Position numbers and translations under genes: made by a program
Part shown: positions 53,117 to 62,410 of the stretch, in pieces
Layout of the letters: each line of letters starts with the position of its first letter
Position numbering within the stretch: the first letter of the stretch is position 1
Origin: Clostridioides sp.
Lineage (GTDB): Bacteria; Bacillota; Clostridia; Peptostreptococcales; Peptostreptococcaceae
Reading direction: 5' to 3'
NCBI GenBank assembly: GCA_031261505.1
Contig: JAISJN010000004.1
Coordinates: forward strand, 1-64,000
Length of the DNA stretch: 64,000 bases
The notes under the pieces: generated by a model
Databases searched by the model: none
What the model was told of the DNA's origin: nothing
What the model saw: the letters and a program-made list of their open reading frames with translations, nothing else

Positions 53117-53857
53117 ATGTTTATTTTAGATTATCTAGCAACAATAATTTTCGTTTTTATCGGTTCAACTTTCTTATATATACTGATTTTAACGGCTAGG
53201 TACAAACTAGCTAATAGGAGGAATTCAAAACGCGTCAGACAAGATAAAAATAGGGTAAGAGAAGGTGTATACGACGCAAAATCGTGTATAGAAATAAACA
53301 AACCCTGTATGGAAATAACTAAAGTCTGTGCGGAAGAAAAACCAATAGAACAATCAGAAGAAAAGTTAGACTTGGAGTGCGAAATAGAAGTAGAACTAGA
53401 ACTCGTGGAAGGATCGGATCAAGAGAGTAAAATAGACTCAGGCGTAGAAGAATCAAATCCTACAGAGGATTTGTATAAGGGCGAGATGAGAAACGGCATG
53501 AGAAATGGATACGGGGTCTGTGTATTTGCAAACGGAGACCGATATGAAGGTCTGTGGAAGGACGATGAAATGCACGGAATCGGGAAGTACATATACGAGG
53601 ACAAGAGCGTGTACATAGGAGAATTCAAATCTGGGAAAAAAGAAGGAATGGGTCAACTTGTATTGACTGACGGCGAAATTCACAAGGGAAATTTCGAAAA
53701 TGATAACAGGAGCGGTAAAATAGTCATATATACAAAACAAGGCTCAAAAAAGCTTGTATTTTATAAAGAAGACGAAGAAATTGGCGAAATAACTCCAGAT
53801 GAATTTGACAAAATCTCAAAAACCAATAAAATAGATAGTAACAAAGTAAACATTTAG
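53117..53857 (+). CDS. Membrane-anchored MORN-repeat protein
   Basis: 246 residues. One N-terminal transmembrane helix (about 5-28, 'LATIIFVFIGSTFLYILIL') is followed by a basic stretch, an acidic low-complexity linker (about 65-115), then MORN repeats (about 118-215). The repeats include 'YKGEMRNGMRNGYGVCVFAN', 'YEGLWKDDEMHGIGKYIYED' and 'YIGEFKSGKKEGMGQL'. The MORN part is probably cytoplasmic (basic residues after the helix). MORN repeats can bind lipid or protein surfaces. No specific function can be assigned. The preceding space is filled by a hairpin element. Confidence 0.85.
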   Translation: MFILDYLATIIFVFIGSTFLYILILTARYKLANRRNSKRVRQDKNRVREGVYDAKSCIEINKPCMEITKVCAEEKPIEQSEEKLDLECEIEVELELVEGSDQESKIDSGVEESNPTEDLYKGEMRNGMRNGYGVCVFANGDRYEGLWKDDEMHGIGKYIYEDKSVYIGEFKSGKKEGMGQLVLTDGEIHKGNFENDNRSGKIVIYTKQGSKKLVFYKEDEEIGEITPDEFDKISKTNKIDSNKVNI

Positions 53858-53901
53858 TCGAAAACGGACATAGGTCTGATGACATAGTTGAGGAGATTTT
53901 T

Positions 53902-54450
53902 ATGGAAGAATATATAGTTGTCGATTTAGAAACTACGGGACTCGACCCTATAAGAGGCGACGAGATTATTGAGATAGGGGTAACCGAGATAAAAGATGGA
54001 AAAATAACCAGAAACTATTCGAGAATGGTTAAACCAAATGGTAGGATTTCTTCATTTATTACGAGCTTGACCAGCATTACAAATGAGATGGTAGAAAAAG
54101 AGGAACCTATAGAGAAAGTGCTTCCAAGGTTTAGAAAATACGTGGGAGATAAGACTGTAATAGCCCATAATGCTAAGTTCGACCTAAAGTTTTTGAACCA
54201 TTATTTGAGGAAACTGAATCTACCAACGATTCACAACCACATTTGCACCTTGGAAATGCTGAAGAAAAACAAGGAGTACAAGGGAAAAAACAAAAAACTA
54301 GAGACAGCGTGCGAATACTACAATATCGAAAACTCTCATGCTCATAGGGCAGACAGCGACACTATGGCTACAGCTGAACTATTTTTAATAGTTAGAGATG
54401 AGATTGGCGAGATAGATGAAAAGAATAGGCAGACAAACGACAGTATTTAG
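53902..54450 (+). CDS. DEDDh 3'-5' exonuclease (DNA polymerase III epsilon-like)
   Basis: 182 residues, exonuclease domain only. Exo I is 'VVDLETTGLDPIRGDEIIEIG', Exo II 'VIAHNAKFDLKFLNHYL' and Exo III 'HRADSDTMATAELF', giving the DEDDh catalytic set. It resembles the proofreading domain of PolC/DnaQ; it could be a stand-alone proofreader or an RNA/DNA trimming enzyme. Confidence 0.9.
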   Translation: MEEYIVVDLETTGLDPIRGDEIIEIGVTEIKDGKITRNYSRMVKPNGRISSFITSLTSITNEMVEKEEPIEKVLPRFRKYVGDKTVIAHNAKFDLKFLNHYLRKLNLPTIHNHICTLEMLKKNKEYKGKNKKLETACEYYNIENSHAHRADSDTMATAELFLIVRDEIGEIDEKNRQTNDSI

Positions 54451-54615
54451 ATTTTCCAAATACGTGATAAGCATCACAAGCAATCATTGTTTAGCGTCGA
54501 GTGTGGATTAAACACAAGGCGAATTGAATGACAATTGACGTATGTATATACTGCTGTAACTAGGGGAATAATCATACTGAGGAAGTACATATCTTAATTG
54601 AGAAAGGGGAAACAT

Positions 54616-55614
54616 ATGGGTTTTGATAGTGATGATAATAAGATCAGGCGAAAAAAAGTAAGCAGATCAAAGCCTGAATCCGAGGGGATGACTAAGAAAG
54701 TAAATAGACCCGAGAGTTCTCTCAAAAGAAATAAAGATAAATCGACTCGCACAAGCGGAAAGAAACCGCAAACGAGCAGTAAGCAACCGCAAACACTCAG
54801 CAAACCGCAGCATGTGAGGAGCAAACAAGATGATATGGTTAGCAGACCCAATAGATCAAGTACTGCGGCTATAAGGGCTAGTAAAAAAAAGAGAAGAAAA
54901 AAACAACTTAGAAATAAAATAATAAAATGGACATTGGGATCAGTACTGGCTGTAGCTCTAATATTTTCATTGATAGGCGTAGGTTATACCATGTACGCTA
55001 TCCATGGAACTCCTAAGGTCACAAAGGAGCTAGTTCACTCTAGGTATTTAAGCAGTGAAGAAGTGAGTATAGACAGTATGCCAAATGACTTGAAAAACGC
55101 CATAGTCTCGATTGAAGACGAGCGGTTCTACAAACACGGTGGGGTCGATATGAAATCATTATTAAGATCTGCTGTGTACACCTTGACTTCGGACAAGACT
55201 CAGGGTGGAAGCACAATAGACATGCAGGTATCGAAAAACTTGCTCACTGATGAAGAGAAGACTATGAAGAGGAAAGTAAGGGACATATACAATTCTATTC
55301 AATTAAACAAGGTGATGACAAAGTCAGAGATATTAGAGACCTATTTAAATAATATCTATCTTGGGCAGAGCACGTACGGTGTAGCGAAGGGAGCGAATGT
55401 CTACTTCGGAAAAAATGTGAAGGATTTATCTCTTGCGGAATGCGCCATGCTCGCTGGAATCACCAACAATCCGTATAGATATGGAATTTACAGCGAGGGC
55501 AAGAAAAGACAGGAACTCGTGCTCTATAAGATGAGAGAACTAGGATATATAAACGAAGAACAGTATTTATCTGCAAAGAGGGCAGACATACATTATAAGT
55601 CGGAAATAGATTAG
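54616..55614 (+). CDS. Monofunctional peptidoglycan glycosyltransferase (GT51)
   Basis: 332 residues from ATG 54616 behind AGAAAGGGG; the track's TTG 54598 lies upstream of that site. A long basic, Ser/Gln-rich cytoplasmic tail (1-100) is followed by one transmembrane helix (about 105-128, 'WTLGSVLAVALIFSLIGVGYTM'). The GT51 domain has 'SIEDERFYKHGGVDMKSLLR' (catalytic Glu), 'QGGSTIDMQVSKNLL' and 'ILETYLNNIYLGQSTYGV'. No transpeptidase domain follows. It polymerises lipid II into glycan strands. Confidence 0.93.
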   Translation: MGFDSDDNKIRRKKVSRSKPESEGMTKKVNRPESSLKRNKDKSTRTSGKKPQTSSKQPQTLSKPQHVRSKQDDMVSRPNRSSTAAIRASKKKRRKKQLRNKIIKWTLGSVLAVALIFSLIGVGYTMYAIHGTPKVTKELVHSRYLSSEEVSIDSMPNDLKNAIVSIEDERFYKHGGVDMKSLLRSAVYTLTSDKTQGGSTIDMQVSKNLLTDEEKTMKRKVRDIYNSIQLNKVMTKSEILETYLNNIYLGQSTYGVAKGANVYFGKNVKDLSLAECAMLAGITNNPYRYGIYSEGKKRQELVLYKMRELGYINEEQYLSAKRADIHYKSEID

Positions 55615-55670
55615 GGTTGAAGCGTCTCCTAAAAGAAATTTTCATTTTAGGAAACAATTCAACCCTTTAC
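55613..55670. terminator. Terminator after the GT51 gene
   Basis: AGGGTTGAA...TTCAACCCT outer stem and TCCTAAAA...TTTTAGGA inner stem, with TTT after. The 55671-55813 gap holds nothing else I can identify. Confidence 0.8.
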
Positions 55671-55813
55671 CATATAATATACTCTAATCGTTAATCCAAT
55701 CAAATGATGATTGCGTGGTTTAGATTTCAACCATAGTGAGCCAGGTTCACAACATCTGGATGAGTGGAACCATAACAACTTGAATCTGATTGCGTGTTGT
55801 GGGCTGACTCAAC

Positions 55814-56551
55814 CTATATCCAAAAAAATGTCGCGATTACTAATGCCAAGAGGCAAGCTATGAACAGGTATTCAGCGATATTTCCAAATCTACTCCCGAC
55901 TTTTAGAAAACCAAAGGATATTTTTTTTTCGCTAATTGGGTAAAATAGTGGTACGCCCTGTTTTGTAAATATATCTCCTAGAAATATATGGCTTGCATAT
56001 CCTATGCTTCCGTATATTGCGAGACATTTGAAACCGGACACGAGCTCTATCTGTTTTAATGCGAAGTAGATTAAAATAACAGCGAACACGCTGTGAGATA
56101 GACTTCTATGTTTAAGCCATGGAAAAACAGCGAGGAGTCCACTGAATCCGATGAAGTAAATCGGAGCAGAAACTAGGTGCAAAGCGAGCGTCAACAGCAT
56201 GAACATAAAAGATAGAAGTATCCTTCGTAAAAACAAGTGGGTAATCTTCGACTCTACAATTATAATGACGACAAAGGTTATAATGGCGCTCATATAAAAG
56301 TTTTCATTTATTTTAATTGAGACAAAGAAAATAAATACATTGATTAAATATATAAAGATCTTGTAAATATATTTTGAAATATCATTTTTAACTATAATTT
56401 TAGAAATCACAGAATTAGGCTGGTCTAAATCCGGCAGCAACGAAAAAAAAGTTGCGACCGCAATACTTGCTATGGAAATAGGTAATTTAAACAGTAAAGA
56501 AGTTTGAATTGCTGCAAGCAACCCGATTGAACCATGCGATTTTCCTCTCAT
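55814..56551 (-). CDS. YdjM family membrane-bound metal-dependent hydrolase
   Basis: 245 residues with about six hydrophobic helices. It starts 'MRGKSHGSIGLLAAIQ' and shows 'SLLPDLDQPNSVISKI' and 'KHRSLSHSVFAVI', the conserved His/Asp set of the YdjM family (PF04307). The minus-strand ribosome site is GGAGGGCGT. Biochemical role unknown; members are induced by DNA damage in E. coli. Confidence 0.85.
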   Translation of the reverse strand: MRGKSHGSIGLLAAIQTSLLFKLPISIASIAVATFFSLLPDLDQPNSVISKIIVKNDISKYIYKIFIYLINVFIFFVSIKINENFYMSAIITFVVIIIVESKITHLFLRRILLSFMFMLLTLALHLVSAPIYFIGFSGLLAVFPWLKHRSLSHSVFAVILIYFALKQIELVSGFKCLAIYGSIGYASHIFLGDIFTKQGVPLFYPISEKKISFGFLKVGSRFGNIAEYLFIACLLALVIATFFWI

Positions 56552-56991
56552 ACGCCCTCCTAATCAAAGTCATTTAATAAGTAGAGAATAGCAGAATTAC
56601 TTTTTTTTGTCAAAACTACACGGGATATGTATATTAAAATTACTTAAAATATATATCAAACTATGTTACAATGTAATTGACTGGTAAAGATCGTGTGATT
56701 AATTTTATTTTACGAAATCGCTGTTTTACGTGCGAAGTGGCGAAAATTTTTTGTTGATTGGCTAAAAGAGGCTACGTGAATAGTTAAAAAATTAAGACTA
56801 TGACATGATATGCACCTTAGCTATGCGTGGACTCAGTTGGCGTTTAGATAGGTGTAAGCTTTTGATAGTATGTGTTTAAAGGTATGTGTTAGAAGTAAGT
56901 GTTAACAAAATTAGAATTTTAAAATTTCAGGATGGAATTTAAAAATAATAGAAATTTGATAATTGAATAAGGACAGAAGGAGATGATGCAA
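56552..56991. other. Intergenic region upstream of rnjA
   Basis: About 440 bases without an ORF or clear hairpin. It must contain the divergent promoters of the YdjM-family gene and RNase J, but I could not place either with confidence. Confidence 0.35.
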
Positions 56992-58677
56992 TTGATCAAA
57001 AAGAACTCAAGCAAGATCAAGGTTATGGCTTTGGGCGGACTTGGTGAGATCGGTAAAAATATGACTGTTATTGAATATAAAGATGAAATAATTGTGATAG
57101 ATGCTGGACTTAGCTTCCCAGAAGACGAAATGTTAGGGGTGGATATAGTTATACCAGATATAGCGTATCTGATCAAGAACAAAGATAAGGTAAAGGGGAT
57201 ATTCATCACCCATGGTCACGAGGACCATATAGGGGCGCTTCCGTACGTGCTGAAGAAGATGGATGTACCAGTATACGGGTCTAGACTTACAGTCGGACTG
57301 ATTAACGTAAAATTAAAAGAGCATAAATTAAACAATGTGAAAATTCAAACAGTTAATCCTAGAGAGGTAATCGACGTTGGTCAAATGCAGGTTGAGTTTA
57401 TTAAAAACAACCATAGTATACCGGACGCGTGCTCTATAGCAGTACACACAGACCAAGGTATAATTTACCATACAGGAGACTTCAAAGTAGACTTCACACC
57501 TATGGACGGGGATGTGATGGATCTACACAGAATCAGTGAATTAGGCGAAGAAGGGGTTCTCTTAATGCTTGCAGATAGCACAAATGTTGAGAAACCTGGA
57601 TTTACTATGTCAGAAAAAACAGTTGGAGTTGGACTTGACGATATATTTACAAAATCCAACGGAAACAGAATAATAGTTGCTACATTTGCTTCTAATATCC
57701 ACAGACTTCAGCAGATAATAAATACTGCTGAGAAATTTGGCAGAAAAGTCGCCATGTCAGGGCGATCTATGTTAAATGTATATGCAGTGGCTAAGGAATT
57801 GAGTACAGATGAGTTTAAGTATATAGATGTAAACGAAGATACAATGATAGAACTAAACGATATATCTAAATACGACGATAGTGAATTGGTTATAATCACG
57901 ACTGGATCACAGGGAGAGCCGATGTCAGCTCTAGCTAGAATGGCGTTCTCTGAGCATAAGAAGGTAGTGATAAAAGAAGGCGACCTAGTTATAATGTCCG
58001 CCCATCCAATTCCAGGTAACGAAAAACTTATAAATAAGGTAATAAACCTGCTTCTTGAAAAAGGTGCTGATGTTGTACACAGTGATATCGCCGATATCCA
58101 CGTATCAGGTCATGCCTGCCAAGAAGAGATAAAATTGATACACAGATTGGCAAAACCTAAGTACTTTATGCCAGCACACGGCGAGTACAGGATGTTGAAA
58201 AAACACGCACAGTTGGCGTCGGAGTTGGGAATGTCAGAAGATAATATATTCATCATGCAGACAGGTGATATATTAGAGATAAACAAAACCACAGCTCACG
58301 TCACAGGTAAGGTGCAGACAGGCAATGTGCTTGTAGACGGACTAGGAGTAGGCGATGTCGGAAATATAGTATTAAGAGATAGAAAACACCTTTCAGAAGA
58401 TGGACTTATGATAGTAGTAGTGACTATATCTAGGGCAGAGGGAAAAGTGTTGGCAGGGCCGGATATAATATCTAGAGGATTTGTCTACGTTAGAGAATCT
58501 GAAGATCTAATTGATGGAGCAAAGGAAACTGTCAAGAAAGTGCTTTGCGACTGCGAAGAAAAGAACATCAAAGAATGGGCTTATTTGAAAAATAATATTA
58601 AAGAAGAATTAAAAGAGTATCTATACCATAGAACAAAGAGAAATCCAATGATACTTCCTATAATAATGGAAGTTTAA
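56992..58677 (+). CDS. rnj: Ribonuclease J
   Basis: 561 residues. TTG 56992 is preferred because AGAAGGAG ends at 56982, nine bases upstream; ATG 56983 and 56986 abut that site. Metallo-beta-lactamase/beta-CASP nuclease: 'ALGGLGEIGKNMTVIEY', zinc motif 'THGHEDHIGALP', 'HTGDFKVD', beta-CASP 'HVSGHACQEE' and 'PKYFMPAHGEYRM'. It acts in mRNA turnover and rRNA maturation as both a 5'-3' exonuclease and an endonuclease. Single gene with its own terminator. Confidence 0.96.
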   Translation: MIKKNSSKIKVMALGGLGEIGKNMTVIEYKDEIIVIDAGLSFPEDEMLGVDIVIPDIAYLIKNKDKVKGIFITHGHEDHIGALPYVLKKMDVPVYGSRLTVGLINVKLKEHKLNNVKIQTVNPREVIDVGQMQVEFIKNNHSIPDACSIAVHTDQGIIYHTGDFKVDFTPMDGDVMDLHRISELGEEGVLLMLADSTNVEKPGFTMSEKTVGVGLDDIFTKSNGNRIIVATFASNIHRLQQIINTAEKFGRKVAMSGRSMLNVYAVAKELSTDEFKYIDVNEDTMIELNDISKYDDSELVIITTGSQGEPMSALARMAFSEHKKVVIKEGDLVIMSAHPIPGNEKLINKVINLLLEKGADVVHSDIADIHVSGHACQEEIKLIHRLAKPKYFMPAHGEYRMLKKHAQLASELGMSEDNIFIMQTGDILEINKTTAHVTGKVQTGNVLVDGLGVGDVGNIVLRDRKHLSEDGLMIVVVTISRAEGKVLAGPDIISRGFVYVRESEDLIDGAKETVKKVLCDCEEKNIKEWAYLKNNIKEELKEYLYHRTKRNPMILPIIMEV

Positions 58678-58684
58678 TAGAAAT

Positions 58685-58711
58685 GCCTCGGAGAAATCTG
58701 GGGCTTTTTTT
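58685..58711 (+). terminator. Intrinsic terminator of RNase J gene
   Basis: GCCTCGGA-gaaa-TCTGGGGC (with G-U pairs) followed by seven T. Confidence 0.85.
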
Positions 58712-58732
58712 ACTTAACAAGGAAAACGTTTT

Positions 58733-58851
58733 GAGATGAGGTTAAATAGTGATTTAAAGTTTTCAGTGGGGCTAGATGTTCGTAAAATCTATATATAGTG
58801 GCATGAATCTCATTTCGGGAGGTACCCAATCACAATCAATGAGCATTTAGA
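58733..58851. repeat. Degenerate hairpin elements, copy 10 (two remnants)
   Basis: 58740-58770 matches the right end of the family in inverted orientation (minus strand CCCACTGAAAAC...AATCACTATTTAA). 58790-58851 is an eroded plus-orientation remnant with GAATCTCATTTCGGGAGG and ending GAGCATTTAG. Confidence 0.5.
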
Positions 58852-58927
58852 TGTAATTAGCAGCAGAGTAAGGGGGATTTACAATGGGGAAAAACATAAA
58901 AAAATTATGTCGAAGCTAGTTAATATG

Positions 58928-59023
58928 TCTTGAGATAAATATCCCCCACCTCTATAGGCGGAGGGTATAAATCTCATTTTAGCGGGAGAAAATCACCCAT
59001 TAAAAACGTTGAATCAAGATTTA
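58928..59023 (+). repeat. Dispersed hairpin element, copy 11
   Basis: TCTTGAGATAAATATCCCCC, ACCTCTATAGGCGG, AGGGTATAAATCTCATTTTA, CACCCATTAAAAACGTTGAA, ending AAGATTTAA. Together with copy 10 it fills most of the 58712-59127 gap. Confidence 0.8.
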
Positions 59024-59127
59024 ATATAAGTTTTAGAGCAATTCTAATTTCAAATTTTAACTATGAGTATAAAAATTTACAAATGACATAAAATAATTAT
59101 AAATATTTATACGATGAGGTGAAATTC

Positions 59128-60294
59128 TTGAAAAAAATTACTTGCTTATTACTAGCGATATTGGTTTCGCTTACTCCTATGCATTTTTCTTATGCAAATG
59201 AGGGTGATTCTAATAAGGTAAATGGAAAACTTGACTTGGTTTCTAAGTCTGCAATATTGATGGATAAGGGAACTGGCAAGGTATTATACGAAAAGAACGC
59301 AAATGAAAAACTGCCACCAGCCAGCGTTACCAAGGTGATGACAATGCTTTTGATATCAGAAGCGATAGATGGCGGCAAGTTGAAGCTTACAGACAAGGTA
59401 CAGGTAAGCGAAAAGGCAGCGAGCATGGGCGGAAGTCAGATATTCTTAGAGGCAGGGGAAATCCAGACAGTGGATTCAATGTTAAAGGGGATAGCGGTCT
59501 CGTCTGCTAATGATGCCTGCGTTGCAATGGCTGAACAGATAGGAGGAAGCGTTGACGGTTTTGTGGAGATGATGAATGCAAGGGCAAAAGAATTAGGTAT
59601 GAAAAACACTAATTTCGTCAATACAAATGGTCTCCCCGTAGAAAATCACTACACTTCAGCAAACGACATAGCTCTTATGTCCAGGGAACTTCTAAAACAC
59701 GATGTCATCCACAAGTACCTAACCACTTGGATGGATAAGGTAGTTGTAGGAAAGAAGAAGGCAGAAGTAGGACTTGCGAATACAAATAAATTAATAAGGC
59801 ATTATCAAGGTGCGACAGGTGTTAAGACCGGATTTACCTCAGAGGCAAAGTACTGCGTCTCCGCTTCTGCTAAGAGAGGAAATACAGAATTGATAGCAGT
59901 TGTATTAGCAGCTCCTTCGTCTACTGAAAGAAATAAGGATGCAGCCTCTCTTCTAGACTACGGGTTTGCAAATTACGAAAGTATCAAGATAGCGGACAAG
60001 GGTTCAAACGTAGGCAAGGTAAACGTTGATAAGGCCGATACAGAGGCTGTAAAATTAGTTGTTAAGGACGATTTGACAGCTCTTATCAAGAAGGGTGAAA
60101 GCAAAAACTTCAAAAAATACATTGCAGTTAAGAAAAAACCAGCCCTACCGATTAAAGCTGGCACAGTCTTGGGCAAATTAGTTATCAAAAAAGGAAATGA
60201 AGTAGTAGGAAATGTTGATTTAATCAACGTAAAAGATGTAAATAAAGCAAGTTATGTTCAAATGTTACAAAGAGTTATAGAAAATATGATATAA
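59128..60294 (+). CDS. dacA: D-alanyl-D-alanine carboxypeptidase (DacA/DacF type)
   Basis: 388 residues; TTG 59128 is preferred over GTG 59119, which lies in the GAGGTGAA ribosome site. The signal peptide (MKKITCLLLAILVSLTP) is cut near 'SYA'. S11 peptidase domain: 'PPASVTKVMTML' (SxxK nucleophile), 'SSANDACVAMAE' (SxN) and 'GVKTGFTSEAKYC' (KTG). A C-terminal PBP5-like beta domain follows from about residue 285. It trims the terminal D-Ala of peptidoglycan stem peptides. Confidence 0.95.
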   Translation: MKKITCLLLAILVSLTPMHFSYANEGDSNKVNGKLDLVSKSAILMDKGTGKVLYEKNANEKLPPASVTKVMTMLLISEAIDGGKLKLTDKVQVSEKAASMGGSQIFLEAGEIQTVDSMLKGIAVSSANDACVAMAEQIGGSVDGFVEMMNARAKELGMKNTNFVNTNGLPVENHYTSANDIALMSRELLKHDVIHKYLTTWMDKVVVGKKKAEVGLANTNKLIRHYQGATGVKTGFTSEAKYCVSASAKRGNTELIAVVLAAPSSTERNKDAASLLDYGFANYESIKIADKGSNVGKVNVDKADTEAVKLVVKDDLTALIKKGESKNFKKYIAVKKKPALPIKAGTVLGKLVIKKGNEVVGNVDLINVKDVNKASYVQMLQRVIENMI

Positions 60295-60305
60295 TAGTAT
60301 TTAGA

Positions 60306-60334
60306 TGGGGCTAGTGATAGCCCCACTATTTTTT
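60306..60334 (+). terminator. Intrinsic terminator after the carboxypeptidase gene
   Basis: TGGGGCT-agtgat-AGCCCCA followed by CTATTTTTT. Confidence 0.85.
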
Positions 60335-60354
60335 AGGATGTCAGGAGAGATACA

Positions 60355-60966
60355 ATGAATTTTACGGACCTTTTTAATATGAATGTAGGTGACGTGATCG
60401 CAGGGATCATGGCAATAGCAATAGCAATATCAGTACACGAATTCGGACATGCGTACTCAGCTCATCTACTCGGAGACGATACAGCCAAGGACTATGGTAG
60501 GATGAGTTTAAATCCACTTAAACACGTGGATCCAATAGGTGCAATCTGCCTGTTTTTATTCAGATTTGGTTGGGCAAAGCCAGTGCCAGTAGATCCAAAC
60601 AATTTCAAAAACTATAGATTTGGGAATTTCATAGTTTCAATTGCGGGAATAATATGTAATATATTGACAGCAATTATCTGTGTAATTATAAACAAGTACG
60701 TAGATTTTTACGCAATCAACCTAGTATCTCAGTGGACTACGATATACTGTATAGGACTTGGAGCCTTCAACCTATTACCAGTACCACCGCTCGACGGATG
60801 GGGAATAGTGTCTTCGTTTTTACCGGCTAAGTACTATAGAAATGTTGCAAACTACGAGAGATGGGGATTTTTCATACTGATGGCGTTACTTCTTACAAAT
60901 ATATACCAGGTGATACTAAATCCTATATACAATGTAATTTTTAATATTGTTCTGTTTTTCAGATAG
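60355..60966 (+). CDS. Site-2 protease family protein (peptidase M50)
   Basis: 203 residues, polytopic membrane metalloprotease. The zinc motif 'SVHEFGHAYSAHLLGDD' (HExxH) is near residue 27 and the third ligand Asp is in 'FNLLPVPPLDGWGI' near residue 142. No PDZ or CBS domain. In Firmicutes this short form commonly precedes scpA-scpB, as here after 12 bases. Its substrate is unknown. Confidence 0.92.
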   Translation: MNFTDLFNMNVGDVIAGIMAIAIAISVHEFGHAYSAHLLGDDTAKDYGRMSLNPLKHVDPIGAICLFLFRFGWAKPVPVDPNNFKNYRFGNFIVSIAGIICNILTAIICVIINKYVDFYAINLVSQWTTIYCIGLGAFNLLPVPPLDGWGIVSSFLPAKYYRNVANYERWGFFILMALLLTNIYQVILNPIYNVIFNIVLFFR

Positions 60967-60978
60967 GAGGATGTGCAG

Positions 60979-61743
60979 ATGGATTATAAGATTCAACTTC
61001 AAGTCTACGAAGGGCCTTTGGACCTTCTGTACGACCTGATAGCAAAGAATAAAATCGATATAAGCGATATCTCAATAGTAGAGATAACAAATCAGTACAT
61101 AGAGTATTTGAGCGCTATGGAGCAGATGGATCTGGAAATAACCAGCGAATTTATAGCTATGGCGTCAAAATTACTTGAAATAAAGTCGAAGTACCTCTTG
61201 TACAAGAAAAAAGACGATGAAGAGGACCCTAGGATTGACCTCGTAGTCCAACTTGAGGAGTATAAAAAGTATAAGGACGCTTCAATCGAATTAAATAAAA
61301 ACATCAGCTATATCAGCGATAGATTTTACAGAAACAAACAGGAGATAGTAGAGGATACAGAGGTATCCCTAGATGAGATCACGCTAGAGTCAATGATAAA
61401 AGTAATTTCATCTATGCTCAGCTCAAACAAGCAGAAGGAAGAAGACAAAAAGCCTGATGAAAAGCTGAACAGACTGATAAACCACAGGGTTGTGCCTATA
61501 GAGGACAGAACTAGGTATATAAGAAGTGAACTTAAGAATAAAAGCAGAATAAATTTTTCGGAACTAGTGGAAAAGAGCGAAAACGACGAAATAATAGCTA
61601 CATTCTTATCTCTCCTCGAGCTTATCAAGATGAGGGAAGTAAGAGTAGAGCAGGAATTTATTTTAAACGATATAACTATAATAAAGTTAGAAGATTGCAA
61701 TAACAGGGATATGGAGTGTTTAGATGAAAAGAGAAGAAATTAA
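60979..61743 (+). CDS. scpA: Segregation and condensation protein A
   Basis: 254 residues from ATG 60979, eight bases after AGGAGG. Kleisin subunit of the SMC-ScpAB condensin: 'YEGPLDLLYDLIAKNKIDI' at the N-terminus and a C-terminal winged helix with 'ATFLSLLELIKMREVRVEQE'. It overlaps scpB by 20 bases. Confidence 0.96.
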   Translation: MDYKIQLQVYEGPLDLLYDLIAKNKIDISDISIVEITNQYIEYLSAMEQMDLEITSEFIAMASKLLEIKSKYLLYKKKDDEEDPRIDLVVQLEEYKKYKDASIELNKNISYISDRFYRNKQEIVEDTEVSLDEITLESMIKVISSMLSSNKQKEEDKKPDEKLNRLINHRVVPIEDRTRYIRSELKNKSRINFSELVEKSENDEIIATFLSLLELIKMREVRVEQEFILNDITIIKLEDCNNRDMECLDEKRRN

Positions 61744-62275
61744 ATACATAATCGAAGCTATAATGTTCGCCTATGGTGAACCTATAACTATAAAAGAGCT
61801 AAATACGATAATAAACGAGGAACTTTCGCCAAAGGAAATCGAAAAGATGCTATCTAGTCTTGTAGATGAGTATGCACAAAACGATAGGGGTATTCAAATA
61901 ATTAAACTACAGGATAGATACCAGATGTGTACAAACGAGAAGTACGCACAATTCATAGGCAAGATAGTAGAGCCAGATAAGAAAAAAAATCTAAGCCAGG
62001 CTACTATGGAAACCTTGACTATAATCGCTTATAAACAACCTATCACAAAGGTTGAAGTTGAAAATATAAGGGGCGTAAAATGCGATAAGGCGATTTCGAC
62101 ATTGGCGGAAAATAATTTAATAGAAGAGGCTGGTAGGCTTGAAAAGATAGGAAGACCTATAATCTACAAGACTACAGATGAATTTTTAAAAGTATTAAAT
62201 ATAACCTCGCTCGAAGACCTTCCATCAATAGACGAGATGTTTGGTGCAGAGGTTGCAGTGAGTCAAACAGTCTAA
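61724..62275 (+). CDS. scpB: Segregation and condensation protein B
   Basis: 183 residues with tandem winged-helix domains: 'IIEAIMFAYGEPITIKEL' and 'LSQATMETLTIIAYKQPITKVEVENIRGVKCDKAI'. It forms the kite dimer that binds ScpA in the SMC complex. Translationally coupled to scpA through the overlap. Confidence 0.96.
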   Translation: MKREEIKYIIEAIMFAYGEPITIKELNTIINEELSPKEIEKMLSSLVDEYAQNDRGIQIIKLQDRYQMCTNEKYAQFIGKIVEPDKKKNLSQATMETLTIIAYKQPITKVEVENIRGVKCDKAISTLAENNLIEEAGRLEKIGRPIIYKTTDEFLKVLNITSLEDLPSIDEMFGAEVAVSQTV

Positions 62276-62317
62276 CTCGAGAATTATTTCTATATTTGTA
62301 TAAAAAATATATAGACG

Positions 62318-62365
62318 AAGAAAGTTGTTTAAAACCAACCAGGTTTAAAGCAACTTTCTTTTTTT
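62318..62365 (+). terminator. Intrinsic terminator of scpAB
   Basis: AAGAAAGTTG...CAACTTTCTT with inner AAACC/GGTTT pairing, followed by a T-run. Confidence 0.87.
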
Positions 62366-62410
62366 ACAAAAAAATGTATACATCCAGATAAATTTGATGA
62401 TAATAACAGC

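Noticed and set aside
58880-58920. Short ORF starting ATGGGGAAAAAC after AAGGGGGATTT
   Set aside because: It has a good ribosome-like site but encodes only 11 residues between two hairpin elements; not supportable as a gene.
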